A stretch of DNA of 64,000 nt from Yersinia hibernica (GCF_004124235.1 NZ_CP032487.1:1116001-1180000); one strand, 5' to 3'. Shown: positions 33,734-43,332, numbered from the stretch's first letter. The notes: generated by a model not told the origin, from the letters alone. A program made the numbers and translations.

Positions 33734-34837
33734 ATGAAACTTCGAGTTCTTTCCCTGCTTGTTCCAGCTCTATTAGTTGCCGGCAGCGCAGGCGCGGCTG
33801 AAATTTACAACAAAGACGGTAACAAACTGGACTTGTATGGCAAAATCGATGGTCTGCATTATTTTTCTGACGACAAAAGCAAAGATGGCGACCAATCTTA
33901 CATGCGTTTTGGCCTGAAAGGCGAAACACAAATTACTGATCAACTGACCGGTTACGGCCAGTGGGAATATCAGGCGAATTTAAATAAAGCTGAAGATCAG
34001 GATCAAAACAACTTTACCCGTATTGGCTTCGCGGGTTTGAAATTCACTGATTTCGGTTCTTTCGATTACGGTCGTAACTACGGTGTGCTGTACGACGTAA
34101 CTTCATGGACTGACGTGCTGCCAGAGTTCGGTGGCGATACTTACGGTGCGGACAACTTCCTGTCACAACGTGGTAACGGCATGGCGACTTACCGTAACAC
34201 CAACTTCTTTGGTCTGGTGGATGGTCTGAACTTTGCCCTGCAATATCAAGGTAAAAATGGCAGCGGTACTGAAACCAACAATGGCCGTGATGTACAAGGT
34301 CAGAATGGTGACGGTTACGGTATGTCCTTGTCTTATGACTTGGGCTGGGGCGTGAGCGCTTCTGCTGCGATGGCCAGTTCTAAACGTACTGATGAGCAGA
34401 ATCAACTGGCATTTGGCCATGGTGACCGTGCGGATGCATACACCGGTGGTTTGAAATACGATGCGAACAATGTTTATCTGGCCGCAACGTATGCCCAGAC
34501 TTACAACCTGACTCGCTTCGGTAACTTCAATAATAACACCGACTCTGGCTTTGCTAACAAAGCACAGAACATCGAGTTAGTCGCTCAGTATCAATTTGAC
34601 TTTGGTCTGCGTCCATCCGTAGCTTACCTGCAATCTAAAGGTAAAGATCTTGGCAACGGCTATGGTGACCAGGATCTGCTGAAATATGTTGATGTCGGTG
34701 CGACTTACTACTTCAACAAAAACATGTCCACCTATGTTGATTACAAAATCAACCTGTTGGATGAAAACCAGTTCACCAAAAATGCCGGTATCAACACTGA
34801 TGATATCGTAGCGGTTGGTTTGGTTTACCAGTTCTAA
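33734..34837 (+). CDS. ompC: outer-membrane porin OmpC
   Basis: Trimeric general porin, 16-strand beta-barrel. A 21-residue signal peptide (cut after Ala-Gly-Ala) is followed by [16 protein letters not shown], the enterobacterial porin N-terminus. The constriction loop L3 carries [10 protein letters not shown] with its conserved acidic residues, and the protein ends in the BAM signal VYQF. At 367 residues it equals E. coli OmpC in length. Codon use is clean and highly biased, as for a strongly expressed gene. Position next to micF and the Rcs genes supports OmpC rather than OmpF. A terminator follows. Confidence 0.92.
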   Translation: MKLRVLSLLVPALLVAGSAGAAEIYNKDGNKLDLYGKIDGLHYFSDDKSKDGDQSYMRFGLKGETQITDQLTGYGQWEYQANLNKAEDQDQNNFTRIGFAGLKFTDFGSFDYGRNYGVLYDVTSWTDVLPEFGGDTYGADNFLSQRGNGMATYRNTNFFGLVDGLNFALQYQGKNGSGTETNNGRDVQGQNGDGYGMSLSYDLGWGVSASAAMASSKRTDEQNQLAFGHGDRADAYTGGLKYDANNVYLAATYAQTYNLTRFGNFNNNTDSGFANKAQNIELVAQYQFDFGLRPSVAYLQSKGKDLGNGYGDQDLLKYVDVGATYYFNKNMSTYVDYKINLLDENQFTKNAGINTDDIVAVGLVYQF

Positions 34838-34862
34838 TCCTGATAACCGGGTAGGTTCTGAT

Positions 34863-34892
34863 AAAACGCGGTCATTTGGCCGCGTTTTTTTG
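34863..34892 (+). terminator. rho-independent terminator of ompC
   Basis: AAAACGCGG (34863-34871) pairs with CCGCGTTTT (34880-34888); a run of seven T follows. Confidence 0.88.
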
Positions 34893-35028
34893 TTTTTGTG
34901 ATAGTAGAAGCCGAGTCATCACCCAATCAGAAGTTGGCGTATTTTTAATCATTTCGCCTTTTTTTGACCAGTTTTGGCATGAAGTTTAACCAAACGAACT
35001 AAATTCCCATTTTTTTTGAATGAAACAC

Positions 35029-35058
35029 TAGACATATCATTACGCTATAGATGATAAT
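35029..35058 (+). promoter_or_regulatory. promoter of the tRNA-Ser/tRNA-Thr unit
   Basis: TAGACA (35029-35034) and GATAAT (35053-35058) are spaced 18 bases apart. The following CCCGC resembles a GC-rich discriminator of stringently controlled stable-RNA promoters. Confidence 0.45.
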
Positions 35059-35068
35059 CCCGCTCATT

Positions 35069-35156
35069 GGAAGGATGGCCGAGTGGTTTAAGGCAACGGT
35101 CTTGAAAACCGTCGACTGTAACAGGTCCTAGAGTTCGAATCTCTATCCTTCCGCCA
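35069..35156 (+). tRNA. tRNA-Ser (TGA)
   Basis: 88 bases including an encoded CCA. GGAAGGA pairs with TCCTTCC as acceptor stem; the anticodon loop CTTGAAA exposes TGA (35103-35105), and the long variable arm is the class II type of serine tRNAs. GTTCGAATC marks the T-loop. Confidence 0.96.
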
Positions 35157-35162
35157 AATTAC

Positions 35163-35238
<76 letters not shown>

Positions 35239-35241
35239 ATT

Positions 35242-35277
35242 AAAAGCCCGTTATCTGAATAAGATAACGGGCTTTTT
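35242..35277 (+). terminator. terminator of the tRNA pair
   Basis: AAAAGCCCGTTATC and GATAACGGGCTTTTT form a perfect stem of more than 12 pairs around a 7-base loop, ending in T residues. It also faces ampH on the minus strand. Confidence 0.9.
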
Positions 35278-35330
35278 GCTTTACGACAAATTTCAATCGG
35301 CGGCAGTTTTTATCACTACCGCCGATTGAG

Positions 35331-36473
35331 TCAGCTATTCTTCGCTAACTGAGCGACCAACTGATTGACACCATCACTCATATTCGTGAATTTTGTCAGT
35401 TGCGTGCGGGTGACGACGACGAAAACCCCAATATTCTTCTCGGGGATCATCGCCATATAAGTAATAAATCCGCCACCGCCGCCGGTTTTTTGCATGATGC
35501 CCGGCAGGTCAGCATTGGGTGCCATATAGACCCAGCCTAGCCCCAGTGCATCGGCTTGGCCGGCAACATCCATACCTTTTAAGGACACTAGGTCACGTCG
35601 TTGGAAATACAGCGCCTGTTCGCGTTTAGCTGTGCTTTTACGTGCATTGCTATTCGAGGCTAAGAATTGCTGCATCCAACGTTGCATATCTTCCGGTGTT
35701 GAATAAACCCCGCCGCTGCCCGCCGCCGCTACCGTGTTTTCACAGCGGCTACTGCCAACGCCTATCATCAAACGGCTGCATTGTTCTGCCGTGGGGGTGA
35801 GGGTGGTGTTGCGCATCCCCAGTGGAGCGGTGATTTTATCACGCAACAAGTTGGAATAAGGTTTACCTGCGGCGCGTGACAGCGCGTCAGCCAGCAGATC
35901 GTAAGCTAAATTGGAATAAGCCGCCTTTACACCGGGTGGAACGGTCACTTTGGCCAGTTTAAGCCATTGCCAGCGGTTATCTTTGGTTGGCCAGGTAAAG
36001 ACCGGCCTTTTCTGTGGGCCGCCAGGTTGTTCGCGGGGCAGGCCACTGGTGTGGCTGGCCAGATTCAGCAGAGTAATAGGCTGTTTTGCATTATAAGTTG
36101 GAACTTTGGCTCCTTTGGGGGCCCATTTTTGCAAGGGGTCAGTTAATTTTACCGTACCGTCCTCGGCCAGTTTCACCATCACTTCACTGGTCATAAGCTT
36201 GGTGATCGAGGCAATGCGGATCAATGAATCTGGTCGTGGGCGCAGATTATTACCGGGTTTGGTTTCCCCAAAACTGCGGTTGACCACTTGATTGTTATCA
36301 ATAACTACCAGCGCCATCCCCATGGCACCACTGTTATAGAAGATATGTTCAGCATGTTGATCAACAACTTGCGATGTCAAAAGGGCGGTATTGGCATGGC
36401 TGTACAACGGAAGAGCGAACAGAGTTGCGGCCAGCAGCGGGGAGGAGAAATGTTTCAGCAATCTTTTGTCCAT
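35331..36473 (-). CDS. ampH: D-Ala-D-Ala carboxypeptidase/endopeptidase AmpH
   Basis: Class C low-molecular-mass penicillin-binding protein that trims and recycles peptidoglycan in the periplasm. Catalytic motifs are SITK (Ser-x-x-Lys), YSN and KTGGGGG, in order, and the 380-residue length fits AmpH. An N-terminal hydrophobic segment (about 8-28) acts as signal or anchor. ATG at 36473 is chosen; a GTG two codons upstream (36479) is equally possible, and no strong ribosome site is seen. Similarity to E. coli AmpH extends along the whole protein, for example the NLASHTSGLPREQPGG loop. It is a single-gene unit. Confidence 0.93.
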   Translation of the reverse strand: MDKRLLKHFSSPLLAATLFALPLYSHANTALLTSQVVDQHAEHIFYNSGAMGMALVVIDNNQVVNRSFGETKPGNNLRPRPDSLIRIASITKLMTSEVMVKLAEDGTVKLTDPLQKWAPKGAKVPTYNAKQPITLLNLASHTSGLPREQPGGPQKRPVFTWPTKDNRWQWLKLAKVTVPPGVKAAYSNLAYDLLADALSRAAGKPYSNLLRDKITAPLGMRNTTLTPTAEQCSRLMIGVGSSRCENTVAAAGSGGVYSTPEDMQRWMQQFLASNSNARKSTAKREQALYFQRRDLVSLKGMDVAGQADALGLGWVYMAPNADLPGIMQKTGGGGGFITYMAMIPEKNIGVFVVVTRTQLTKFTNMSDGVNQLVAQLAKNS

Positions 36474-36687
36474 GTTCACAAAGCAAAATAGATGGTCGTG
36501 GAGTTATAGTAATCGGAAATTTGTATAAAACATGCTGAAATTTTCAGACTGACAAATAATTTACATATTGCGCGCTGAGCCATGTAACTCGCCCGTCATT
36601 GGGGGAGTGGCTCCGGTGGAGGGCGGATGAGTGCCATAACCTCAGTGAAAAGGGGGGAATAGCCGAATCATAATGGCATTCAGAGAT

Positions 36688-36722
36688 AAAAAAACCGCAG
36701 CGGTTTTGGGTCGATGCGGTTT
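36688..36722 (-). terminator. terminator of the GPH transporter gene
   Basis: On the minus strand AAACCGCA pairs with TGCGGTTT, followed by seven T residues. It lies about 20 bases after the transporter stop codon. Confidence 0.8.
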
Positions 36723-36741
36723 GGCTGAATGGTGGAGTCAA

Positions 36742-38268
36742 TCAGCTTTCGGTGACTGGTTTAGCGGGCACACTGGGTGACACTTTCAGACCCAGTGGGT
36801 TATTGCCCCAGCACTGCTCATACTTCCAGCCAGTGAGTTCTTCTGCTACAGCCCTTGCATGGGCCGGGATATCTGCCATTGCCCCGCCATTTTTAATGCG
36901 CTCAATTTCTTCTAGCAGGATTTTGTGATTTTTGCGGTCGAGTTTCATCTGTGTCGTGTAATAAATCGCCACCAGCGCCAGTGAGATAACCCCAATAGCA
37001 AAGACGCCGACAATGGCTTGCACCGCGATTTCTGGCTGGCTGGATTGGCCGGAAACAAAACCGAAGCGGCTGAGTGTCCAGCCCATGGCGAAGACAATAA
37101 TCGAGCGCACCATTTTGCCGGCAAACGTCATGGCACCCGCATAGATCCCCTCGCGACGGCGGCCGGTTAATACTTCGTCCACATCGGCCAGGAAGGTATA
37201 AACCGTCCATGGAATGTAGTAGATACCGCCGGTGCTTAAACCGAAAACGGCGGTGATGCAGAACAATACAATGACCGTCGTGGTTTGAGACCAGCCGGTG
37301 AAGTAGAGTGCGGCATAGGCAATCACACTCACAATCACCACTTGCAGGGCAATACGGAACGGGCGAGCAAAGCCCATTTTGACGCAAATACCGATAAAGA
37401 TCGCCGTAGAAATCAGCTGCATGATTGAACTGAAACTATTGAGCTGAGAAACCAAAGCCGCATCTTGGCCCAGGCCAAAGATTATAAAATAGGTGAATGC
37501 GGATGCGAACAACCATTCAGCACCAAACCCGAACAGGTACATACCCAGATGTTTGCGGAAAATACGCAGATGGAAAGTGGAGGCCATATCCACACACAGT
37601 TTTTTCAAGGCTTGGCCTAAGCTGCTGGTGGTTTCCCTGACGACTTCGCTGGCAGGGCGCTCCCAGGAGGAGCTGTACAGCCAGATCATGGCGCAGCACA
37701 TAATCAAACCGTAGGCGATACCGGTATAGAGGAAAGGGGTTGCCGAATCTTTACCATAAATAGCAATGAATTGGCCGGGAATAAAGGCGGCGAGGAAGTT
37801 AGCTACTTTGCCGAAAATAGCTTTAGAACCGGTCAATTTTGAGCGTTTGGCAAAATCCGTTGTCATCTCGGTCGCCAATGTTTCATACGGCACCATGATG
37901 GAGGTGTAAATCAATTCAAACAGCGCGTAGGTCAGCAAGTAGTACCAAAAACCAAACCCGCTCATCCACAGCATTGGATAGACCAATACCAGCGGAATAC
38001 CCAGCAAGATAAAGAAGCGACGACGGCCGAAGATGCGACCAAGCCGAGTATTGTAAAAGTTATCAGTGATATAGCCCATTATTGGGTTACTGATAGCATC
38101 GAGAATACTGGCGATTGAAAAAATAGTGGCTGCTTCTACGACAGATAATCCGCAAAAGGTGGTGTAGAAATACATCAGCCAAGCACCGCTGATTGCCAGC
38201 GCTCCGCTCCCCAGTAAATTGGCACTCCCATACGCCAATGTATGCCGTGTTGTTATCGTTTTACTCAT
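36742..38268 (-). CDS. togT: GPH-family cation symporter, probable oligogalacturonide transporter TogT
   Basis: A 508-residue inner-membrane protein with about 12 helices of the glycoside-pentoside-hexuronide family (MelB-like). SRDA-type motifs are visible as NPIMGYITDNF and the RRRFFILLGIPL loop; a soluble C-terminal tail of about 70 residues follows. ATG at 38268 is preferred over the GTG at 38280, which abuts the GAGG site. A KdgR operator match (16 of 18 fixed positions) lies 18-36 bases upstream, and KdgR controls pectin and oligogalacturonide genes; TogT is the GPH member of that regulon. Other tog/ogl genes are not nearby. Substrate is therefore inferred from operator plus family, not from the protein alone. 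Confidence 0.75.
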   Translation of the reverse strand: MSKTITTRHTLAYGSANLLGSGALAISGAWLMYFYTTFCGLSVVEAATIFSIASILDAISNPIMGYITDNFYNTRLGRIFGRRRFFILLGIPLVLVYPMLWMSGFGFWYYLLTYALFELIYTSIMVPYETLATEMTTDFAKRSKLTGSKAIFGKVANFLAAFIPGQFIAIYGKDSATPFLYTGIAYGLIMCCAMIWLYSSSWERPASEVVRETTSSLGQALKKLCVDMASTFHLRIFRKHLGMYLFGFGAEWLFASAFTYFIIFGLGQDAALVSQLNSFSSIMQLISTAIFIGICVKMGFARPFRIALQVVIVSVIAYAALYFTGWSQTTTVIVLFCITAVFGLSTGGIYYIPWTVYTFLADVDEVLTGRRREGIYAGAMTFAGKMVRSIIVFAMGWTLSRFGFVSGQSSQPEIAVQAIVGVFAIGVISLALVAIYYTTQMKLDRKNHKILLEEIERIKNGGAMADIPAHARAVAEELTGWKYEQCWGNNPLGLKVSPSVPAKPVTES

Positions 38269-38285
38269 TTTTACCGCCACCTCAA

Positions 38286-38304
38286 ATTAAAACAATGTTT
38301 CATT
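38286..38304. promoter_or_regulatory. KdgR operator upstream of togT
   Basis: ATTAAAACA-A-TGTTTCATT compared with the KdgR consensus AATGAAACA-N-TGTTTCATT: right half 9 of 9, left half 7 of 9. It sits where a repressor would block the promoter. Confidence 0.7.
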
Positions 38305-38681
38305 AATAATGGATAATCGTTTTCTTTATAAAGGGATGGCGTTCGTAAAAATGAGCGTTTGATCACGAAAAACGGTTTTGCGAGCGGAAAAGGCGCGTAT
38401 TACAGTAAAAATTGATGTGAATCAAAATAGTGGTGGGTGGAAGTTGGGGATGAAAAACACAATATCCAGAATAATGTGAATGAATGATAATGCCTGTTTA
38501 TGGTAATAATGACCGTGATAAGTGTGGCAATATTTTAAAAAGTTACCTGCAACTCATCACCAACATGCCGTCTGATGGTTCATGTGATCAAAGTATTCAT
38601 ATTAGGCAAGTGTGGACTGTTACGGGCATAGCCCATGAATGTATTCTGGCTACAAAAGTGGCTGGCTGTGAAGGATGTAAA
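38305..38681. other. divergent togT / metallo-hydrolase intergenic region
   Basis: About 380 bases, AT-rich, holding both promoters. A possible weak CRP-like site (TGAGC-N6-TCACG, near 38351-38366) is seen. An in-frame extension of the downstream gene to 38484 has no family support. Confidence 0.4.
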
Positions 38682-39671
38682 ATGGCGAAGAAAAACCCTT
38701 ATTATGATGCCAGCAAACCACACCACACCGAGTTTGGATTCCAGAATCTGGAGCCTGTTGTTCACCATCCCCAAGATTTGAAACGCTGGCGTGAAGAGCG
38801 CAAGCGCCAGTCGCTACCCAAACCTCCGCAGCAAGGGTATGCGCAGTTTGTGACTGACTGGTGGCAAGCGGCTGATTTTAGTGGTCAGCAAGATGCATTG
38901 TGGTGGTTAGGCCATGCCACATTATTATTGCGCGTGAGTGGCAAAACGGTTTTGTTTGATCCGGTGTTGTCGAGCCGTGCTTCGCCCCTCAATTTTTACG
39001 GGCCCGCGCGCAGAACCCCAGTACCTGCCAAGGTAAATCAATTGCCGCATATTGATGTGGTGGTGATTTCTCATAATCATTATGACCATTTGGATGTCAC
39101 GACAGTCACCCAATTATTGCGCCGTTTCCCCGATGTGATTTTTTTAGCCCCGCTGGGGCTGAAAAGTTGGTTCCTGCAACATGGTGCGCGCCATGTTCAC
39201 GAATTAGATTGGTGGGATAAACATTTGGCTGCTGAATTTGAGTTTCATTGTGTGCCCGCACGTCATTGGAGCATGCGCACACCTTGGGATCGTAACCAAA
39301 GTTTGTGGTCAGGCTGGGTGGTTAGGCGCAATGCAATTAATTTCTACTTTACTGGTGACACGGGGTATTGCCCACAATTGCTCACCATTGGCGAAAGATT
39401 GGGGCCATTTAACTATGCGGCATTGCCGATCGGTGCTTACGCCCCGCGTTGGTTTATGAATGCGCAGCATATGGACCCGCAGCAATCGGTTCAGTTATTT
39501 GAGCAACTACAGCAACCGGTGACGGTGCCGATTCACTGGGGAGTGTTTGAATTGGCTGATGAATCACTGGATGAGCCGCCGCAACAACTGAAACTGGCGT
39601 TAACGGAAGCTGGGTTAGCACCGGACAATTTTGCCGCACTTAAGATTGGTGCCCGGATACTGCTTGAGTAG
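38682..39671 (+). CDS. MBL-fold metallo-hydrolase, NAPE-PLD/RomA-like
   Basis: A 329-residue cytoplasmic metallo-beta-lactamase-fold protein. The zinc motif HxHxDH appears as SHNHYDHLD near residue 130; PARHWSMRTPWDRNQSLWSGW and FTGDTGYCP further on are the hallmarks of the NAPE-hydrolysing phospholipase D/RomA group. A final zinc-ligand histidine lies in PIHWGVFELADE. ATG at 38682 has AAGGA 6 bases before it. Bacterial members are poorly characterised; possible substrates are N-acyl phospholipids or other phosphodiesters. No signal peptide is evident. It is a single gene divergent from togT and ends in a shared hairpin. Confidence 0.85.
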   Translation: MAKKNPYYDASKPHHTEFGFQNLEPVVHHPQDLKRWREERKRQSLPKPPQQGYAQFVTDWWQAADFSGQQDALWWLGHATLLLRVSGKTVLFDPVLSSRASPLNFYGPARRTPVPAKVNQLPHIDVVVISHNHYDHLDVTTVTQLLRRFPDVIFLAPLGLKSWFLQHGARHVHELDWWDKHLAAEFEFHCVPARHWSMRTPWDRNQSLWSGWVVRRNAINFYFTGDTGYCPQLLTIGERLGPFNYAALPIGAYAPRWFMNAQHMDPQQSVQLFEQLQQPVTVPIHWGVFELADESLDEPPQQLKLALTEAGLAPDNFAALKIGARILLE

Positions 39672-39674
39672 CGC

Positions 39675-39706
39675 GTTTCAGTGGGGTGAATATAACCCAC
39701 TGAAAC
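39675..39706. terminator. hairpin between metallo-hydrolase and chemoreceptor genes
   Basis: GTTTCAGTGGG and CCCACTGAAAC are perfect 11-base arms around a 10-base loop, 4 bases after the metallo-hydrolase stop. Only short A/T tracts flank it. Confidence 0.6.
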
Positions 39707-39785
39707 GAAAGGTATCCTTCGGCTTATCATCAAAGTTAATGGTTTATTTAAGCGGGGCCGCTTCCCGCCGCGTACATTATTGTGG

Positions 39786-41573
39786 CTAGATCCGGAACTG
39801 GTTCACGGCGCTGGTCAAATCAGCCGCCTGAGCTTGTAATGCTGCTGAGGCGGCTGTTGATTCCTGAACCAGCGCGGCATTTTGTTGCACCATGGTATCC
39901 AATTGCGCTACTGCACTATTGATCTCATGGATACCACGCATTTGTTCATCTGCGGCGTTAGTGATTTCAGACATAATTGTCGTGACATCAGATACGCTGC
40001 CCACAATCTCGGTCATGGTATTATTGGCTTGCCGCACTTGGCCGGAACCCGAGGCGACACTGCTGACGGTCGAGTCAATCAGGGTTTTAATCTCTTTTGC
40101 TGCTTGCGCGCTGCGCTGCGCCAATGTGCGAACTTCTCCCGCCACTACCGCAAAGCCCCGGCCTTGCTCGCCGGCACGCGCCGCTTCTACGGCGGCATTC
40201 AGTGCCAGAATATTGGTCTGAAAAGCAATGCCATCAATGACACTGGTAATATCGCCGATTTTACCCGAGGCAGCTTCAATGGATTCCATGGTAGTGATAA
40301 CTTTGGCAATAACTTCCCCACCACGGGAAGCATCATTAGCTGCCGAGAGCACCGCAGTATTGGCTTGCCTTGCCGCACTGGCAGATTGCGCCACTGTTGC
40401 TGAGATTTGCTCTAATGCCGCCGAGGTTTGTTGCAAGCTGGCGGCGGCGGATTCTGTTCTGCCAGATAAATCCTGATTACCTGCCGCAATTTCATTAGCT
40501 GCAATGCTAACGGATTCACTGGTATTGCGGATTTGCGCCATCACGCCACTGAGTTTGTCGGCAAACTTATTGAATGACAGGGCTATTTTGGCGACTTCAT
40601 CTCGCCCCTCGACCGGCAAGCGCTGGGTTAAATCTTCGGTGCCTGAACTGATAGCATCCATAGCTTTATGCACGTGGGTCAGCGGGGTCAGAGCACGTTG
40701 GGTAATCAAGCTAATTATCACAACTGCAATTAAAATAATGACAATCAGAGTGACCAAGGATGTGGTGAGCAATGAGCGCATCCCCGCAGTGGCATGGGCC
40801 TTATCAAGTGCCACCACAGTAAACCACTGAGTGCCGGGCACCGCTTGTGCGAGCAGCAATTTACTGCTGCCCCCTATCTCCGTTGTGATAGGGGAAGTCG
40901 CGGTCAATAGGGCTTTAAGATCTAAGGTCGGGGCAATCTCACTTAACGGTTTTAGGGCTAGCTGTGAATCGGGATGCGCGATAATTGTGCCATCAGCATC
41001 AATTAACATCCCGAAACTATCATCTGCAGGATGAATGGATTTCACGTTGGCAATCACACTATCCATGGTGACATCCGCTGCTAAGACCCCTTTAACATTA
41101 CCATCCTGAATAATGGGCAATGCAAAGGTCACCACTAATTGATTAGTGCCAGCATCAATATAAGGGGGAGTCACGATAGGGCTGCCCGCTTTCACCGCTT
41201 GCAAATACCACGGGCGTCCTGTGGGGTCATAGTCGGCAGGAATACCCTCCGGATTAGAAAAAATGGCCGTCTTATTCGCGTAGCCTATATAAACGTTAAT
41301 AAAGTTACCTGCAGCCGCCACTTGTTGTAAGGCGGCAATAGGGTTTGCAGTGAGTGCACTTTCTTTCAGCGACACGACCATGTGCGTTTTCATGGCCACC
41401 CAGTCTGCAATTCCCACCCCATGGCTGGCGGTGACGGCTTTCAAGGTGTTATCAATCGCACTGCTATTGTATTTGTTGGCAACCGAATAATTAAAGTAAG
41501 TATTAATGGCAAGTGAACCCGCTACGATGATGATACAGGCAGCCAAAATACGTGAACGAATAGAATCAAGCAT
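39786..41573 (-). CDS. methyl-accepting chemotaxis protein, predicted amino-acid receptor
   Basis: A 595-residue transmembrane chemoreceptor: TM1 ~8-28, periplasmic dCache_1 domain ~30-280, TM2 ~283-305, HAMP ([18 protein letters not shown]), and the cytoplasmic signalling rod with the hairpin tip [20 protein letters not shown]. In the sensor, Tyr115, Arg120, Trp122, Tyr123, Tyr138, Asp140 and Asp167 reproduce the amino-acid-binding motif of PctA-type receptors with exactly the same spacing (each minus six). Amino-acid chemotaxis is thus the predicted function. The C-terminus lacks the NWETF methyltransferase tether. ATG at 41573 is preferred over the upstream in-frame one. No che genes lie nearby. 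Confidence 0.9.
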   Translation of the reverse strand: MLDSIRSRILAACIIIVAGSLAINTYFNYSVANKYNSSAIDNTLKAVTASHGVGIADWVAMKTHMVVSLKESALTANPIAALQQVAAAGNFINVYIGYANKTAIFSNPEGIPADYDPTGRPWYLQAVKAGSPIVTPPYIDAGTNQLVVTFALPIIQDGNVKGVLAADVTMDSVIANVKSIHPADDSFGMLIDADGTIIAHPDSQLALKPLSEIAPTLDLKALLTATSPITTEIGGSSKLLLAQAVPGTQWFTVVALDKAHATAGMRSLLTTSLVTLIVIILIAVVIISLITQRALTPLTHVHKAMDAISSGTEDLTQRLPVEGRDEVAKIALSFNKFADKLSGVMAQIRNTSESVSIAANEIAAGNQDLSGRTESAAASLQQTSAALEQISATVAQSASAARQANTAVLSAANDASRGGEVIAKVITTMESIEAASGKIGDITSVIDGIAFQTNILALNAAVEAARAGEQGRGFAVVAGEVRTLAQRSAQAAKEIKTLIDSTVSSVASGSGQVRQANNTMTEIVGSVSDVTTIMSEITNAADEQMRGIHEINSAVAQLDTMVQQNAALVQESTAASAALQAQAADLTSAVNQFRI

Positions 41574-41932
41574 AGAGCGTCCTAAATGGAAGGGGGGCAT
41601 AATTCAAATAACGGCGCAGGATGGGAAAACTTGAGCTGAATCACAGTAACAAAGTGTAATTCATGCACCATTGTTAATTCTTTTTTATGTAATGGTGTTA
41701 TAAAGAGAGGGGGTTGGAGGTGTTTATATTCAATAAAAACAGATGGTTGTTTATTTCAATATGACAACGTGTTGTGCCCGATATGAAACTAAAGTTGAAA
41801 AAAATAGTAATATTAAAAGTGTGAAATTCATCTTAAAAAAGATAAAAGGAACATTGAAGCTTTGATTTCTTATTATTGTGTCAGTGATATGAGAAATAAT
41901 AAAACCCAGGCCAATGCCCCTCACATCCCCAG
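41574..41932. other. intergenic region between chemoreceptor and dinI-like genes
   Basis: About 360 AT-rich bases, holding the chemoreceptor promoter and the 3' region of the dinI-like gene. I see no clear terminator or gene. Confidence 0.4.
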
Positions 41933-42175
41933 TTAAAACTCACTCACTAACCATTGATCGGCTTCATCAAACATCTCTTCCACCAAACGATTGAGCACGG
42001 ATTTTTCTTGTTTACTTGCATCGGTATTAATGCCATTCGCTTGCATCGGTTTCACCTTAACTTCGGCATCTGGAAATACCTGATGTACACGTTTGGTCAA
42101 TTCTGCTTTGATCATTTCATTGGCATTCGTCAAGCCGGCGACATTCCGTTTGTCATAAATTAATTCAACGCGCAT
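41933..42175 (-). CDS. DinI-like family protein
   Basis: An 80-residue protein with the DinI fold pattern: short N-terminal strand (MRVELIYDK), a central basic helix ending FPDAEVKVK, and an acidic C-terminal helix (EEMFDEADQWLV). DinI modulates RecA filaments and so tunes the SOS response. A LexA box lies 23-40 bases upstream of the start, directly supporting SOS control. Sequence identity to E. coli DinI is modest, so an exact orthologue is not claimed; TusA-like or phage DinI relatives (ImpC/MsgA group) are also possible. Confidence 0.85.
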   Translation of the reverse strand: MRVELIYDKRNVAGLTNANEMIKAELTKRVHQVFPDAEVKVKPMQANGINTDASKQEKSVLNRLVEEMFDEADQWLVSEF

Positions 42176-42197
42176 AGTTTTTTCCTAAATAATAATC

Positions 42198-42215
42198 ACT
42201 GTGTTAATATACAGT
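42198..42215. promoter_or_regulatory. LexA (SOS) box of the dinI-like gene
   Basis: CTGTGTTAATATACAG (42199-42214) fits CTGT-N8-ACAG with an AT-rich core, flanked by A and T as in strong SOS boxes. Confidence 0.85.
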
Positions 42216-42424
42216 ATTATTGGGTGTAAGGCAACCATTGCGGCCTCTAAATTAGTCTCTGGCGGTGTTTTTTTGGCAGCAGCCAATCATTTCTCTGCAA
42301 TAAATCTGCTGGCTCGAGACTGTCTATCAGTCAAGCACTATATCAATTCCCAACCTCTCGTTAGTCTCCTCATTTCATGCTAAATTTACCTATCTCAAGC
42401 CAATGCATCGTTTCAGGTACCAGT

Positions 42425-43165
42425 ATGTTTACATATCAAGAAATATCCTCACTGAACGAACTGGAATTGATAGTCTATAACTACATCATAAAAAATACGG
42501 ACAAAGTGATGTACATGACCATCAGGGAACTGGCAGATGCCGCGGGCGTTTCTACCACCACGGTTTTGCGTTTTTGTAAGAAAATGAATTGTGATGGTTA
42601 CTCTGAATTCCGTGTTCGTTTTAAACTCTATTTAGAACATGACGAAAAACCGCCGGTCAGTTTTGGCATTAGTGAAATAATTAACTATTTTAAAAGCATC
42701 AATAATAGTGAATTTGATGAGTTACTGGATAATGCAGCGGCGCAAATAGCTAATACGCGCAGAATTATTTTTGTTGGGATAGGTACCTCTGGTGCATTAG
42801 GGAAATACAGTGCGCGTTTCTTTTCTAATGTAGGGAAATACAGCACATATATTGATGATCCTTATTATCCTATCAACAGTGATATGTATCAGGATGCGAT
42901 TGCAATTATCTTTTCTGTATCAGGTGAAACCGAAGAAATTATCCGTATTGCTAATCAGTTTAGCATACAAAACTGTAAAATAATTAGCATCACCAACAGT
43001 GATAATTCAACACTGGCCAAGATGGCTGACTTGAATATATCTTACCATATGCCGCCTATTGTATTGGAAGGGCAATATAATATTACCACTCAGATCCCAG
43101 TGTTATATATTATTGAAACCATTGGTAAGAAACTCCCTCGGTTAATTAATAAAAACATCAAATAA
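42425..43165 (+). CDS. RpiR/MurR-family transcriptional regulator
   Basis: A 246-residue regulator with an N-terminal RpiR-type helix-turn-helix (MTIRELADAAGVSTTTVLRFCKKM, about 33-57) and a C-terminal SIS domain (GIGTSGALGKYSARFF and SVSGETEEII, about 115-180) that binds phosphosugars. ATG at 42425 follows an AGG at suitable distance; an in-frame start at 42377 has no ribosome site. It directly precedes a PTS permease and a phospho-beta-glucosidase, so it is presumably their sugar-phosphate-responsive regulator. An inverted repeat in the gap to the PTS gene is the likely operator. Confidence 0.9.
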   Translation: MFTYQEISSLNELELIVYNYIIKNTDKVMYMTIRELADAAGVSTTTVLRFCKKMNCDGYSEFRVRFKLYLEHDEKPPVSFGISEIINYFKSINNSEFDELLDNAAAQIANTRRIIFVGIGTSGALGKYSARFFSNVGKYSTYIDDPYYPINSDMYQDAIAIIFSVSGETEEIIRIANQFSIQNCKIISITNSDNSTLAKMADLNISYHMPPIVLEGQYNITTQIPVLYIIETIGKKLPRLINKNIK

Positions 43166-43196
43166 AACAGGGTGTTTTTTGCCTGTGACATATACC

Positions 43197-43225
43197 AAGT
43201 CACGACTTTTGTTATATCGTGACTT
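43197..43225. promoter_or_regulatory. inverted repeat between rpiR-type gene and PTS gene
   Basis: AAGTCACGA (43197-43205) and TCGTGACTT (43217-43225) are perfect 9-base arms, centres 20 bases apart (two helical turns). It could be the RpiR-type operator. No T-run follows, which argues against a terminator. Confidence 0.5.
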
Positions 43226-43332
43226 CATATTTCTTTTTGTTAAACTTCAGTCTCAATCGACCAAGAATATTAATAATAAGCCGATAACACTCTGTTTATC
43301 TTATACTCAGCGTTTGTGACAGGAGAATAATA

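Noticed and set aside
36544..36741. 65-codon minus-strand frame downstream of togT
   Set aside because: Contains the togT terminator hairpin and resembles nothing.
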